DNA of 64,000 bases from Silicimonas sp. (GCA_022820365.1 JAJEFO010000104.1:17976-81975), one strand, 5' to 3'; positions 54,662 through 63,812 are shown, counted from the first letter of the stretch. Program-made: numbers and translations. Notes: a model not told the origin generated them from the letters alone.

Positions 54662-56982
54662 GCCTGCGGTCCTTTCTTGACCGGACGCCCGCAAAACTGC
54701 GGTGGTTCATGCGCCTCGACAGGGGGCGGAGTTTCATCGAAGGGGCGGATGTCAACTAGCGCAGAATGTGCAGCCGGACTTTGGCTGAATTCCGAAGTGC
54801 GCAGGTCGTGAGTCAAGACATTGGGATTGCCATGTCTGTCGCGATGATCCAGCGCTTCAAAGTCCGGATCGTACCAGGCACCAGTCCAAAGGAAGACGAC
54901 GCCCTGCGCAATGTCGGACGTGACACGTGCTCCTGCAAGGCACCTCCCTCTGCCGTTGAAGAGTTCAACGATGTCACCGTCCGAGATCTGTCTTTCCGTG
55001 GCGTCGGCCGGGTTGATCAATACGGGTTCACGTCCCCCGATCTTTCCTTCCATGCTGAGCGCCCCATTGTCGTGCTGGCTGTGAAGTCGAGTCCCGGGCT
55101 GGCCAGAGACCAAGGCGAGCGGGTATGTCCTTGCGGCAGGGGAGGACAGGTCGCGCGCGACGTTCCAAGTTGCATGCCCCTTGCATTCGCCGAGACCAAA
55201 GCCGGCAATCGTTTCTGAGTAGAGCTCGATCCGCCCGCTGGGCGTCGCGCGCGGGTATTCCAGCGGGTCCGTGCGAAATTCGGACAGAAATACTTGCGCG
55301 GGCGATGGATCCGGCAACTCGATGATGTCCCCGGCAATGAAGGCGTCCCAATTCGGCAAGGGGGTGCCATGGTCGTCGGCTGCCTCTCGCGTGTCGGACC
55401 AGAGCTTGCGCAGCCAGGCCTCTTCGTCTCGCCCTTCGGTAAATTCTTGCTCGACACCGAGCCGCCGCGCGAGGTCGGTATAGATTTCGTACTCTACGCG
55501 TGCCTGGCCCGGCGGCTCGACGGCCTTTGGCATCGGCACGAGAATGTTGTCGGTCTGGCCGCCGCCAAAATCAGTGCGTTCCTGCGGGGCGGCGACGGGC
55601 AAGACAATGTCGGCGTGCCGCGCAGTGGTCGTCCAGTTGATTTCGTTCACGATCACAGTCTCGGGCACTTGGAATGCCAGGCGCAGGCGATTGAGATCCT
55701 GATGGTGGTGAAAGGGATTGCCTCCGGCCCACCAGACCAGGCGGCAATCGGGCAACGTGAGCGCTTGGCCGTTGTACCTGAATGTCGCACCCGGTTTCAG
55801 CATCATTTCCGAGATCATGGCGACAGGAATGAAGGCAGAAACCGGGTTGCAGCCCTGCGGCAAGTACCCCCAGCGGAAAGGCCGCGCGACGTTGCCGACG
55901 TGGGCGTTGACCGCATAGCCCACGGTATAGCCGCCGCCCGGCAGCCCGATCTGTCCAAGCATGGCCGCAAGTGACACGCATGCCCAGAGCGTCTGTTCCC
56001 CCCAGTCAGCGCGCTGCAGACCGGCGGCGCAGGCAATCATGGTGCGATTTGCCGCCATCTCGCACGCGAGCGTGCGGATGCGGCCAGCGTCGAGGCCGCT
56101 GATTTCGGCTGCCCATTCCGCTGATTTCGGTGTGCCATCAATCGCGCCGTCAAGGTAACCGATGAAGCGGTTCGCTCCGACGGTATAACGGTCGAGAAAT
56201 GCCTGATCGTGCAGCCCCTCCTCAATCAAGGTGCGCGCGAGCGCGAGCATGACTGCCGTGTCAGACCCTGGTCTCGGAGCAAGCCATTCGGCGTTGAGCG
56301 ACGCGTGGACGTCTGTGCGAAGCGGGCTGAGATTCACAAACCGTACGCCCCTCTCGGTGCAAAGCTTCAGATTGTCCGCCATCCGATGCTTGGAGGCACC
56401 GCCATCACAGATTTGCGAGTTCCGCATTGCGAGCCCGCCGAACAGCACGACCAGATCGGAATGTTCGGCGATGACCGGCCAACGCGTTGCCTCGACGACA
56501 TGCTCGCGAAAGCTGCCGCCCACGAAATGCGGCAGTGCGACGAGTGCGGCGTTGTAGCTGTAGTTCCCTTCGGAGCGCACAAATCCGCCATTGGTGCTCA
56601 GGAACCGCTTGAGCTGGCTTTGCGCGTGATGAAATCGCCCGGCACTCGCCCAACCGTAAGATCCGCCGAAGATTGCCTCGTTGCCATGTTCTTCTCGGAC
56701 GCGCGTCAACTCGCTGGCGATGAGGTCAAGGATTTCGTCCCAGCCTACCTCCACAAATGCATCGCGACCGCGTTCGCCCTTGCGACCGTCCAGCCACCCT
56801 GATCGCACGGCAGGTTTCAATATCCTGGCGCGGCCACTGAGCCCGCCGGGGATGTTCTTGTTGAGCAAGGACGGATCAGGATCGGCAGGATGACCTTCGA
56901 CGTCCGTAATCCGGCCGCCACTCGTTTGGACAATGCCAATGCCCCAATGGGAAGACGTCAGTTTTGAGCGATCAGACGGCAA
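54658..56982 (-). CDS. Molybdopterin oxidoreductase, BisC/DMSO-reductase type
   Basis: 774 residues. It has no N-terminal Fe-S cysteine motif and no Tat signal, as in cytoplasmic biotin/methionine sulfoxide reductase BisC. The Mo-ligand Ser is expected at S108 in FGGSYGWAS. GGLAMRNSQ, LPGGGYTVGYAVN and QPGTRLHSQHDNG match the bis-MGD binding regions. It probably reduces an S- or N-oxide. Divergent from the C-S lyase gene and coupled to IclR. Confidence 0.9.
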   Translation of the reverse strand: MPSDRSKLTSSHWGIGIVQTSGGRITDVEGHPADPDPSLLNKNIPGGLSGRARILKPAVRSGWLDGRKGERGRDAFVEVGWDEILDLIASELTRVREEHGNEAIFGGSYGWASAGRFHHAQSQLKRFLSTNGGFVRSEGNYSYNAALVALPHFVGGSFREHVVEATRWPVIAEHSDLVVLFGGLAMRNSQICDGGASKHRMADNLKLCTERGVRFVNLSPLRTDVHASLNAEWLAPRPGSDTAVMLALARTLIEEGLHDQAFLDRYTVGANRFIGYLDGAIDGTPKSAEWAAEISGLDAGRIRTLACEMAANRTMIACAAGLQRADWGEQTLWACVSLAAMLGQIGLPGGGYTVGYAVNAHVGNVARPFRWGYLPQGCNPVSAFIPVAMISEMMLKPGATFRYNGQALTLPDCRLVWWAGGNPFHHHQDLNRLRLAFQVPETVIVNEINWTTTARHADIVLPVAAPQERTDFGGGQTDNILVPMPKAVEPPGQARVEYEIYTDLARRLGVEQEFTEGRDEEAWLRKLWSDTREAADDHGTPLPNWDAFIAGDIIELPDPSPAQVFLSEFRTDPLEYPRATPSGRIELYSETIAGFGLGECKGHATWNVARDLSSPAARTYPLALVSGQPGTRLHSQHDNGALSMEGKIGGREPVLINPADATERQISDGDIVELFNGRGRCLAGARVTSDIAQGVVFLWTGAWYDPDFEALDHRDRHGNPNVLTHDLRTSEFSQSPAAHSALVDIRPFDETPPPVEAHEPPQFCGRPVKKGPQA

Positions 56983-57007
56983 GGCTCATTGTTCCGCTAT
57001 ATAGAAT

Positions 57008-57020
57008 GCACATTTCGATA
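57008..57020. promoter_or_regulatory. Candidate IclR operator, site A
   Basis: GCACATTTCGATA in the 87-bp divergent region between the BisC-like gene and the C-S lyase gene. It matches 11 of 13 bases with site B upstream of the amino-acid binding-protein gene. A TTGACA (57022-57027) lies next to it on the + strand, but no good -10 was found at normal spacing. Confidence 0.4.
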
Positions 57021-57069
57021 ATTGACACGTCTGCACCCCCCTGTCATCGGTAATTTGAGAGAGACAGGT

Positions 57070-58239
57070 ATGGCAGACTCCAAGATTTCCGACATCCTCG
57101 TCCAGAAGGGCCGACCTGGGAAGGCCGAGGGCCGCAACGTCAACATGCCTCTCGAGATGGGCTCGACAATGGTGTTCAACACGATGGCCGAGTTCGAGGC
57201 TGCGCGCGACGCCCGGTACCAAAGCGGTACAATTTACTATGGCCGCTACGGCAACCAGGCGACATACGCCTTGGAAGAGGCGCTTTGCGTTCTTGACGGC
57301 GCCGAGTCATGCGTTCTTGCGTCGTCGGGCGTGGCCGCGATCACTTGTACCCTGATGGCGCTGGCAAAGTCGGGTGACCACCTTCTCGTGGCCGACAACA
57401 TATACGGAAACACCCGGAACTTTTGCGAGACGTTGCTGGTTGGGCAGGGGGTTGAGGTCACTTTCTTCGATCCGATGATCGGTGCCGGTGTCGCCGAATT
57501 GTTTCAGCCAAACACGCGCGCCCTGATGTTCGAGGCTCCGGGTTCGGGCACGTTCGAGGTGCCCGACATACCGACCATGGCGGCGACCTGCAAAGCTGCC
57601 AACGTGGTCTCAGTCATAGATGCGACATGGTCGACGCCCGTATTTTGTCGACCCTTGGCGCTTGGCGTCGATGTCGTAGTTGCATCCGGCTCGAAATACT
57701 TGAACGGGCACTCCGACGCGATGATTGGCACGATCACTGGCAATGGTGACATCCTTCAAGCCATTCGGAAGGTTGTGATGACGGTTGGCGACAAGCCTGG
57801 CGGGCAGGAAGTCTTCCTCGCGTTGCGCGGGTTAAGAACGCTCAAGATGCGGATGGAACATGTTGACCGCGCTGGCCGGGACATCGCGCGTTGGCTCGGT
57901 GCGCAGAACCAGACGCTTCGCGTGCTGCACCCTGCGTTCGAATGTTGTCCTGGTCACGAGTATTGGCAGCGCGACTTCACCGGGGCTTCTGGTCTTTTTG
58001 GCGTACTATTCCGTGCGACTTCAGACGCCGCAGTGACCCGGTTTGTCGACAGTCTTTCCCATTTCGGGATTGGTGTCAGCTGGGGCGGCTATGAGAGCCT
58101 CGTACTGCCCGTTACGCCCAAGCGCACGGCGTCCAATTGGGACGTCGACGGTCATCTGGTGCGTTTCAACATCGGGTTCGACGATCTTGACACCCTGAAG
58201 GATGACCTTGCAGCTGCCCTGCCGCACTTGGGAACTTGA
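57070..58239 (+). CDS. Cystathionine beta-lyase-like PLP enzyme
   Basis: 389 residues, Cys/Met metabolism PLP family. The PLP Lys is K209 in GSKYLNGHSDAMIG; YYGRYGNQATYALEEAL near 58 and the SSGVAAITC cofactor loop are typical of cystathionine beta-lyases. It cleaves the C-S bond of cystathionine or related S-substituted cysteines. The ATG at 57070 is chosen; an upstream TTG at 57022 coincides with a -35-like TTGACA. Confidence 0.9.
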   Translation: MADSKISDILVQKGRPGKAEGRNVNMPLEMGSTMVFNTMAEFEAARDARYQSGTIYYGRYGNQATYALEEALCVLDGAESCVLASSGVAAITCTLMALAKSGDHLLVADNIYGNTRNFCETLLVGQGVEVTFFDPMIGAGVAELFQPNTRALMFEAPGSGTFEVPDIPTMAATCKAANVVSVIDATWSTPVFCRPLALGVDVVVASGSKYLNGHSDAMIGTITGNGDILQAIRKVVMTVGDKPGGQEVFLALRGLRTLKMRMEHVDRAGRDIARWLGAQNQTLRVLHPAFECCPGHEYWQRDFTGASGLFGVLFRATSDAAVTRFVDSLSHFGIGVSWGGYESLVLPVTPKRTASNWDVDGHLVRFNIGFDDLDTLKDDLAAALPHLGT

Positions 58240-58334
58240 ACGGACACGATTACAAACCGCGCTGACCACTTTTTCGTCGGCGCCTCCGATCATGCGGAAG
58301 GCCAAACGACCTCGCCAGGACAGGTGACCAAGAC

Positions 58335-58454
58335 ATGGATCGCCTGATCGAACTTGCGGAAAGCACGTGGCCGCTCGACGAACTCGTCGAAGAAGTTGTC
58401 GTTTCGCTGACGGCGCGGAAACTGATCGACAGCGCGCTTGCCGCAGGTCGGTAG
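58335..58454 (+). CDS. Possible 39-residue ORF in the 327-bp gap after the C-S lyase
   Basis: ATG preceded by AGGTGA at good spacing; product Leu/Glu-rich and helical (MDRLIELAESTWPLDELVEE...). No family recognised. The rest of the gap (58240-58566) shows nothing else. Low confidence. Confidence 0.25.
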   Translation: MDRLIELAESTWPLDELVEEVVVSLTARKLIDSALAAGR

Positions 58455-58566
58455 GAGGCATGGGATTTCACGCCCAACTTGGCGAGGCACGCCTATATCC
58501 GTCGAGGTGACGCCTTTCCAGATGTCGAGCGGCGTGGTTACCTGCGCCACGACAACGACTGAACGT

Positions 58567-59637
58567 TCAGTGATCTTCCTGCTTCATGTGTTCTTTCAGG
58601 AATTCGCCATATCGTCCAAGCGACGTAATGAATGCCCAGTAGATCAGCGCCACAAAGATGTAGGTCTCCATATAGTAGGCCACCCAATCGCCGGTGCCGA
58701 ACGCCGCCTGGGCGGAGGCGAGAAGGTCGAAGAGGCCAATGATGATCACGACGGCAGTTTCCTTGAAGGTCACGACGACCATATTGATCGTGGCGGGCAG
58801 GGCGTGACGGAATACCTGTGGCAGAATGATCAACCCGAGCGACTGCCATTTCCCGAGTCCCAAGGCCATGCCTGCCTCGAACTGCCCGTTTGGGATCGCC
58901 TGGAAACCACCGCGAAACACCTCGGCCTGATAGCAGGCAAAGAACAGCGAGAATGCGATTATGATCCGCCATATCTTGTCTCCCTGCAGCCAGTCCGGAA
59001 GCAGGATCGGCACGACGACGGCCGCTGTGAAAAGCGTCGTGAGGAGCGGCAAAGAGCGGATGAAGTCGATCAGAAGGGACGCCACCCATCGCAGCATCGG
59101 CAAGCGTGAGCGACGCATCAGTGCCAGCCCTAGGCCCATCGGCATGCCAAGCAGAACGACAGACGAGAAGAGGAACAGGACCAGCGACAGCCCGCCCCAC
59201 TTGTCGGTTGTCACCTGTTCCAGTCCAAGGGGGCTGCCTTCCATCAGCAGGTAGTAGGTCGCGAATCCAGCGATCCAGAGCGAGATGAGCCGCCGCGCAG
59301 CCCAGAACCAAGGGATACATGACAGGATGACGGTCGCGATGATGGCGACGGCGGCGGACGTGGAGCGCCAGTGCTCGTCGTATGGGTAAAGGCCGAACAG
59401 TATAAGGCGGTGACGTGCATCTATGATCGACCAGCACGCGCCTGCGTGCGCTTCACGGCAAAGCGCCGCGTCTTCTGCACGCCAGACCGCGCGCAAGATA
59501 CCCCAGTCGATCGCTTGCCATGCCAGCCATGCGAGAATCGCGGCAATGAAAAGGGTGACGAGGCCGTCGAGCGGTTTGCGGAAGACACGGCGCTGCAGCC
59601 GTTCGAACCGGCCTATGGTTGGCGGCGCGGCGCTCAT
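58567..59637 (-). CDS. aapM: Amino-acid ABC transporter permease, AapM/BztC-like
   Basis: 356 residues, larger than a typical HisM permease because of extra N-terminal helices, as in AapM/BztC. The C-terminal permease domain carries the EAA-like loop AGMALGLGKWQSLGLIILPQ. Start overlaps the aapQ-like stop (ATGA). No ATPase gene follows. Confidence 0.88.
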   Translation of the reverse strand: MSAAPPTIGRFERLQRRVFRKPLDGLVTLFIAAILAWLAWQAIDWGILRAVWRAEDAALCREAHAGACWSIIDARHRLILFGLYPYDEHWRSTSAAVAIIATVILSCIPWFWAARRLISLWIAGFATYYLLMEGSPLGLEQVTTDKWGGLSLVLFLFSSVVLLGMPMGLGLALMRRSRLPMLRWVASLLIDFIRSLPLLTTLFTAAVVVPILLPDWLQGDKIWRIIIAFSLFFACYQAEVFRGGFQAIPNGQFEAGMALGLGKWQSLGLIILPQVFRHALPATINMVVVTFKETAVVIIIGLFDLLASAQAAFGTGDWVAYYMETYIFVALIYWAFITSLGRYGEFLKEHMKQEDH

Positions 59638-60773
59638 GCCCCGTATCCCTTTAACGCCAGCCGCGCGTTCAGCCAGTTCACGACCTGGGCCAACGCGAAG
59701 TTCACCAAGAGGAACGCCCCCATGAGAATGGCAATCAGTTCAAGCGTCTGGCCGGACTGCGTGATTGAGGTCGACACTATGTAAAACAGGTCGGAGAAAC
59801 CGATGGCGACGCCGACTGTCGTGGCCTTCATGATGAAGATCCATTGGTTGCCAAGCGGCGGGATGATCGAGCGCAATGCCATTGGCATCCGGATGGTCCA
59901 CCATACCGCGAAGGATCCCAGGCCGAGGCTCTCCCCGGCCTCTCTCAGGCCCTTCGGAACTTCCGCGAGACCCCCGCGGACGACTTCACCAATGTAGGCA
60001 GCGCCGTACAGCACGATGCCGACAATCATCGCGACCACCTCGACGGACAGCGTCAGTCCGCCTTCGAAACGCAGCCCCTTGAGTTCGGGGTAGGAGACCA
60101 GGTCTTGGCCGTCGGGCGTGAGCAGAAGCGCTGCCGCGAAGAAGGCGGCAATGGTTCCGGCCAGCCAGATGGCCAGCGCCCGCCTCGCTGAACCTGCAAA
60201 GCGCACTGCTCCGATGCCAAGCAGAACAGATCCCAGAACGAGGCCCGCAACGACGTCGAGCGGCAGCGCGAGGACGGGCACCATGATCCCGCGGTTGGAC
60301 ATGAAGATTGCGTCGGCTATCGAATGTGCCTGCCGAGGCCCGGGGAAGTGGATCAGCAACGCGTAGAGAAAGACGACTTGAAGGATGAGCGGAATGTTCC
60401 TGAAGATCTGGACATAAACACTTGAAATAACTTGAAGTCCAAGATTATGGCTGTCCCGCATCGTGCCGATGACGAACCCGAGGACTGTCGCAAGGACAAT
60501 AGAGATCAATCCGACGAAAATCGTGTTCAGGAAGCCGATCAGCAGTGTCCGTGCGTATGGATCATCGATGGATCGTTCAAGCAGGGAGAAGCTGTAGCTC
60601 CATCCGGTTGACCGATCGAGGAATGAAAATCCGGAGGTGATGCCAAGCGCGGCAAGGTTGACTTGAGCACTGCGAATGGCACTGAACACAATGACCAGAA
60701 CGAGAAGAACAAGCCCGATCTGGACCGCGACTTCCCGCGCAGTCATGCGGCGGAAATCTCGCCAACTCAACAT
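59634..60773 (-). CDS. aapQ: Amino-acid ABC transporter permease, AapQ/BztB-like
   Basis: 379 residues, with a long central insertion typical of AapQ/BztB and the loop REAGESLGLGSFAVWWTIRMP for ATPase contact. Start MLSWRDFRRMTAREVAVQIG, followed by about eight hydrophobic segments. Partner of the next permease. Confidence 0.88.
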   Translation of the reverse strand: MLSWRDFRRMTAREVAVQIGLVLLVLVIVFSAIRSAQVNLAALGITSGFSFLDRSTGWSYSFSLLERSIDDPYARTLLIGFLNTIFVGLISIVLATVLGFVIGTMRDSHNLGLQVISSVYVQIFRNIPLILQVVFLYALLIHFPGPRQAHSIADAIFMSNRGIMVPVLALPLDVVAGLVLGSVLLGIGAVRFAGSARRALAIWLAGTIAAFFAAALLLTPDGQDLVSYPELKGLRFEGGLTLSVEVVAMIVGIVLYGAAYIGEVVRGGLAEVPKGLREAGESLGLGSFAVWWTIRMPMALRSIIPPLGNQWIFIMKATTVGVAIGFSDLFYIVSTSITQSGQTLELIAILMGAFLLVNFALAQVVNWLNARLALKGYGA

Positions 60774-60793
60774 GAAGCGCCCTTAACGAGCAA

Positions 60794-60818
60794 GGCCGCC
60801 CCCTGGATGGGGACGGCC
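60794..60818 (-). terminator. Intercistronic stem-loop after the amino-acid binding-protein gene
   Basis: GGCCGCCCC pairs with GGGGACGGCC with a single bulged A, 9-bp stem around a short loop. It lies between the binding-protein stop and the aapQ-like start, without a T-run. Likely 3'-end protection or attenuation, giving excess binding protein. Confidence 0.6.
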
Positions 60819-60837
60819 CGTGAGCAACCTGTCCGGA

Positions 60838-61878
60838 TCAGTCCAGGATTGGCGTGTACAGCACACCACCGTTGCTCCAGAGGTTGTTCAGGCCCCGCTC
60901 TAGCTTGTAGGGCGACCCTTCGCCGAGGTTCCGGTCATAGATTTCAGCGAAATTGCCCATTGCTGCGATCATTTCGCGCGCCCACGTGTCGCGCAATCCG
61001 AGCCGCTCGCCCATTCCTGCGTCAACACCGAGTAGGCGGGCAACGGTGGGGTTAGGTGGGTTGGCGGTCATTTCATCGACGTTCGATGACGTTACGCCAA
61101 GCTCTTCCGCCTTGATGAGCGCTGCCAGCATCCAGTTCACGATGTCGACCCAGTCTTCGTCGCCTTGGCGCATAGCGGCTGCGATGGGTTCGGCGGAAAG
61201 CTTGTCCTCAAGTATGACATGTGAATCGGCGTCCTCGAACTGGTTTGCCAGCAAGACAGCGATAGACGGACCCCAAGCCGCGTAGGCGTCGCAACGTCCG
61301 GCCTTGTACGCACCGATCACCTCGGCGGTTTTCTCGAAGCTGACCATCGTGTGCTCGACATTCTCGGCCTTCAAGTGGTCAGCGACAATGCGTTCGATGG
61401 TGGTTCCGGCAGCCACGCAGACCGTGCCGCCCCCGAGCTCGCTTGCCGAGCTGATTCCAAGTTCCTTGCGGACCATGAGCTGAGCGCCACCGAAGAAGTA
61501 CGGGATCGAGAACTGGAGGCCCAGCTCGGTGTCACGTCCCATGGTCCAGCCCGTCGCCTTTATGACGACATCGACATCGCCAGATTGAAGCGCCGGGAAT
61601 CGCTGTGCCCAGCTCAGCGGCACAATCTGGTTCTTGTCCGGGTCACCCAGGATTGCCACGGTCAGGGCACGACAAAGGTCGATGTCGAGCCCCTTCCACT
61701 CGTTCTTGTCGTTCACTTCGACAAATCCGAAGTAGCTGCCATTATGGCCGGAACACAGGAGCGTACCCCGCTCCTCCACGGTCTTCAGCGTTGCGCTTTC
61801 TGCCACCGCCGATGTTCCGATCCCTGACAAGCTCGCCGCAGCAACCGCTGCGGCAATCCATCCGCGCTTCATGGTCAT
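60838..61878 (-). CDS. aapJ: Amino-acid ABC transporter substrate-binding protein, AapJ/BztA-like
   Basis: 346 residues with a Sec signal peptide (MTMKRGWIAAAVAAASLSG..., cleavage after about residue 26). LCSGHNGSYFGFVEVNDKNEWKGLDIDLCRALTVAILGD and the terminal NNLWSNGGVLYTPILD are typical of AapJ/BztA general amino-acid binding proteins. Periplasmic. Heads the transporter operon. Confidence 0.9.
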   Translation of the reverse strand: MTMKRGWIAAAVAAASLSGIGTSAVAESATLKTVEERGTLLCSGHNGSYFGFVEVNDKNEWKGLDIDLCRALTVAILGDPDKNQIVPLSWAQRFPALQSGDVDVVIKATGWTMGRDTELGLQFSIPYFFGGAQLMVRKELGISSASELGGGTVCVAAGTTIERIVADHLKAENVEHTMVSFEKTAEVIGAYKAGRCDAYAAWGPSIAVLLANQFEDADSHVILEDKLSAEPIAAAMRQGDEDWVDIVNWMLAALIKAEELGVTSSNVDEMTANPPNPTVARLLGVDAGMGERLGLRDTWAREMIAAMGNFAEIYDRNLGEGSPYKLERGLNNLWSNGGVLYTPILD

Positions 61879-61923
61879 TTTCTAACTCCCTGTCGTTCTA
61901 TATGTCGGCACAGTTATTCTGCA

Positions 61924-61936
61924 TATCGAAAATTGC
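61924..61936. promoter_or_regulatory. Candidate IclR operator, site B
   Basis: TATCGAAAATTGC on the + strand (GCAATTTTCGATA on the gene strand), 46 bases upstream of the binding-protein ATG. 11 of 13 bases agree with site A. It sits within CTGCA...TGCAG inverted arms (61919-61938). Confidence 0.4.
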
Positions 61937-61990
61937 AGCCACAACCGCGTTAGTCAAGGAATTTGTTGGAGACAGCTTGGTCAATTTCGG

Positions 61991-62209
61991 GCTGCACGAC
62001 TGCCGCTGGTTTCAGATGATGCGATCCGTGCGGATGCCTTGGGTGCCAGCATTGACGAGGTGCGCAACGAGTGTCTCGGCAAAATTTCTCTCCGCAGAAT
62101 GGTAAGCGCGGATGATGTGGCCAACATGGTCTTGTTCCTCTGCTTGCCCGCCGACCACAACACTTCAGGACAGGCGTTGAGAGTGTGCGGCGATGTCGAA
62201 TCCCTCTGA
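61991..62209 (+). pseudogene. C-terminal remnant of an SDR dehydrogenase
   Basis: The frame ending with TGA at 62207-62209 reads like an SDR C-terminus: DDAIRADALG, then ISLRRMVSADDVANMVLFLC and SGQALRVCGDVESL. The Rossmann half and active site are absent, so only the last 70 or so residues survive. No start or ribosome site. Confidence 0.7.
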
Positions 62210-62224
62210 TTGGATGTAAGGCCC

Positions 62225-62551
62225 ATGGCCACGGCAAGAACAGCCATCACCATTTGCGTGGCGACCAGGGCGGTCCATGTTCCCACCAATTCTCCGCGAC
62301 ATTGTCTGGAGCGTCCTGGGCGCGGGATGCCACCAATTGAATTTTGCCACGCTGGGAGTCAACATGAGTGCCAACATATGGGTTGGCCAGTAGACGTTGT
62401 CCACGCCGGCACGGGCAAACCTGCGACGTCCAGCGCGGAACAGGCTGGGATCATGCGCACGATCCTCGAAAGTCTGTCGATGGACAATTCGACATTGGCC
62501 GAAGCCCGCGAGGTTCTGCGTCTCAAGGGCGGAGACAATGTCGGTTTCTAG
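62225..62551 (+). pseudogene. BKACE (DUF849, beta-keto acid cleavage enzyme) pseudogene with internal deletion and frameshifts
   Basis: An ATG at 62225 opens RTAITICVATRAVHVPTNSP, matching BKACE N-termini. The frame-shifted middle (62283-62390) reads IVWSVLGAGCHQLNFATLG, the conserved C-terminal part of the family. Returning to the first frame, SSAEQAGIMRTILESLS then TLAEAREVLRLKGGDNVGF ends at 62551, a typical BKACE end. About 170-190 central residues are missing. BKACE enzymes condense beta-keto acids with acetyl-CoA. Confidence 0.75.
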
Positions 62552-62578
62552 GCGCCCAAAACACTGAAGGAGAAAATC

Positions 62579-63361
62579 ATGTCCCACCCCAATCCGCTCG
62601 TCGGCAAGACTGCCGTGGTGACAGGCGCAGGCCGCGGCATCGGTCGCGCAATTGCGCTTGGATTTGCAAAGGCCGGTGCGGATGTTGCCATTCTGGCGCG
62701 CACGGAGTCTGAACTCTCGGAAGTTTCCGGCAGGATCACGGCGCTGGATGTCCGATGCCACATGGGTCTGGTCGATCTGGCTGATCCTTCCGCGACCGAA
62801 ACGGCTTGCGGGGCGCTCGTTTCCGATTTGGGCAATGTCGACATTCTCGTGAACAACGCGGGCGCCGACCTGGAGTTGGGGCAGGTGGCCGACAGCGATC
62901 CAGAGAAGTGGTGGCGCACGATCGAGATAAACGTTCGCGGGACCTATCTCGTCACCCGCTTCCTCCTCGAACACATCAACGATGGCGGCAAGATCATCAA
63001 CATGTCGTCGGGCATGGGGTTGCGCGCGGCGGCCCGGCAGAGCTCCTACACCGTATCCAAGGCCGGGGTGCACATCTTCACCGAATGCCTGGCGAACGAG
63101 CTCTGGCCGCGAAAGATCGACGTCAACAACCTTATCCCGGGGCCGGTCGCGACCGACATCTTCAATCGGGAGAGGCGGCCGGAACGGTATACGCCGGAAG
63201 AGGTCCTCGAGAAGTTCAAGGACGAGCTTCCGCCCGGCTTTCCACCGCAGGAACGGATCAAGCACCCGGACGAGGTGGCGGACCTGGCCGTCAGCATGGC
63301 GTCCCAGCCCGTGGGCGGGTCAACCGGGCAGACCTTCTCGCTGGCGCGCCGACCGTTTTGA
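62579..63361 (+). CDS. SDR-family oxidoreductase
   Basis: 260 residues, intact. TGAGRGIG cofactor motif (about 16-23), NNAG, Ser in MSSGMG and catalytic SYTVSK. GAAGGAGAAA precedes the ATG. It lies between pseudogenes; a 12-base gap separates it from the truncated alcohol dehydrogenase. Substrate unknown. Confidence 0.9.
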   Translation: MSHPNPLVGKTAVVTGAGRGIGRAIALGFAKAGADVAILARTESELSEVSGRITALDVRCHMGLVDLADPSATETACGALVSDLGNVDILVNNAGADLELGQVADSDPEKWWRTIEINVRGTYLVTRFLLEHINDGGKIINMSSGMGLRAAARQSSYTVSKAGVHIFTECLANELWPRKIDVNNLIPGPVATDIFNRERRPERYTPEEVLEKFKDELPPGFPPQERIKHPDEVADLAVSMASQPVGGSTGQTFSLARRPF

Positions 63362-63373
63362 GGAGCCCGCAGG

Positions 63374-63625
63374 TTGAAGGCCGCCGTTCTCTTTGAACTC
63401 AATGCACCTCGGCAGATCGAGAATGTCTCCGTGCGCAGGCCCAAGTCGCACGAAGTCTTGCTGAGGATGTCATTCGCAGGAATCTGTCACATCGACCTGC
63501 AATACATGGAGGCGCACACCCCTCATCCAATGCCCGTTGTTCTGGGGCACGAGTCGTCCGGCATCGTGGAGGCGGTTGGGGACGAGGTCCGATACGTAAG
63601 ACCCGGCGATCACGTCGTGACCTGA
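63374..63625 (+). pseudogene. Truncated zinc-dependent alcohol dehydrogenase (N-terminal fragment)
   Basis: 83 residues from a TTG start: MKAAVLFELNAPRQIENV, GICHIDL (zinc Cys, His), GHESSGIVEAVGDEV. Family members are about 350-380 residues; here a TGA follows RPGDHVVT, the structural-zinc cysteine cluster and the NAD domain are lost, and none of the following frames restores them. Confidence 0.78.
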
Positions 63626-63812
63626 ATTCCTTTCGAGTCCAGCCCGGATTTCACTCTTGCTGCCGCACGATCGAGCAACCAACGCAACATTCAGGCTTGA
63701 ACAATCCGGGAACATCGCGCAGGCTTCGTCACGTGGATGGCAACGACGCGTCTGTCAGGACGCGTGAGTGTCACGACGCAATCCATGCCGCGCCGAATGC
63801 AAGGAGGACGTC

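Noticed and set aside
57022..57069. Upstream TTG start for the C-S lyase
   Set aside because: The TTG is part of a TTGACA box and the added residues do not match the family; the ATG at 57070 has a nearby GAGAG.
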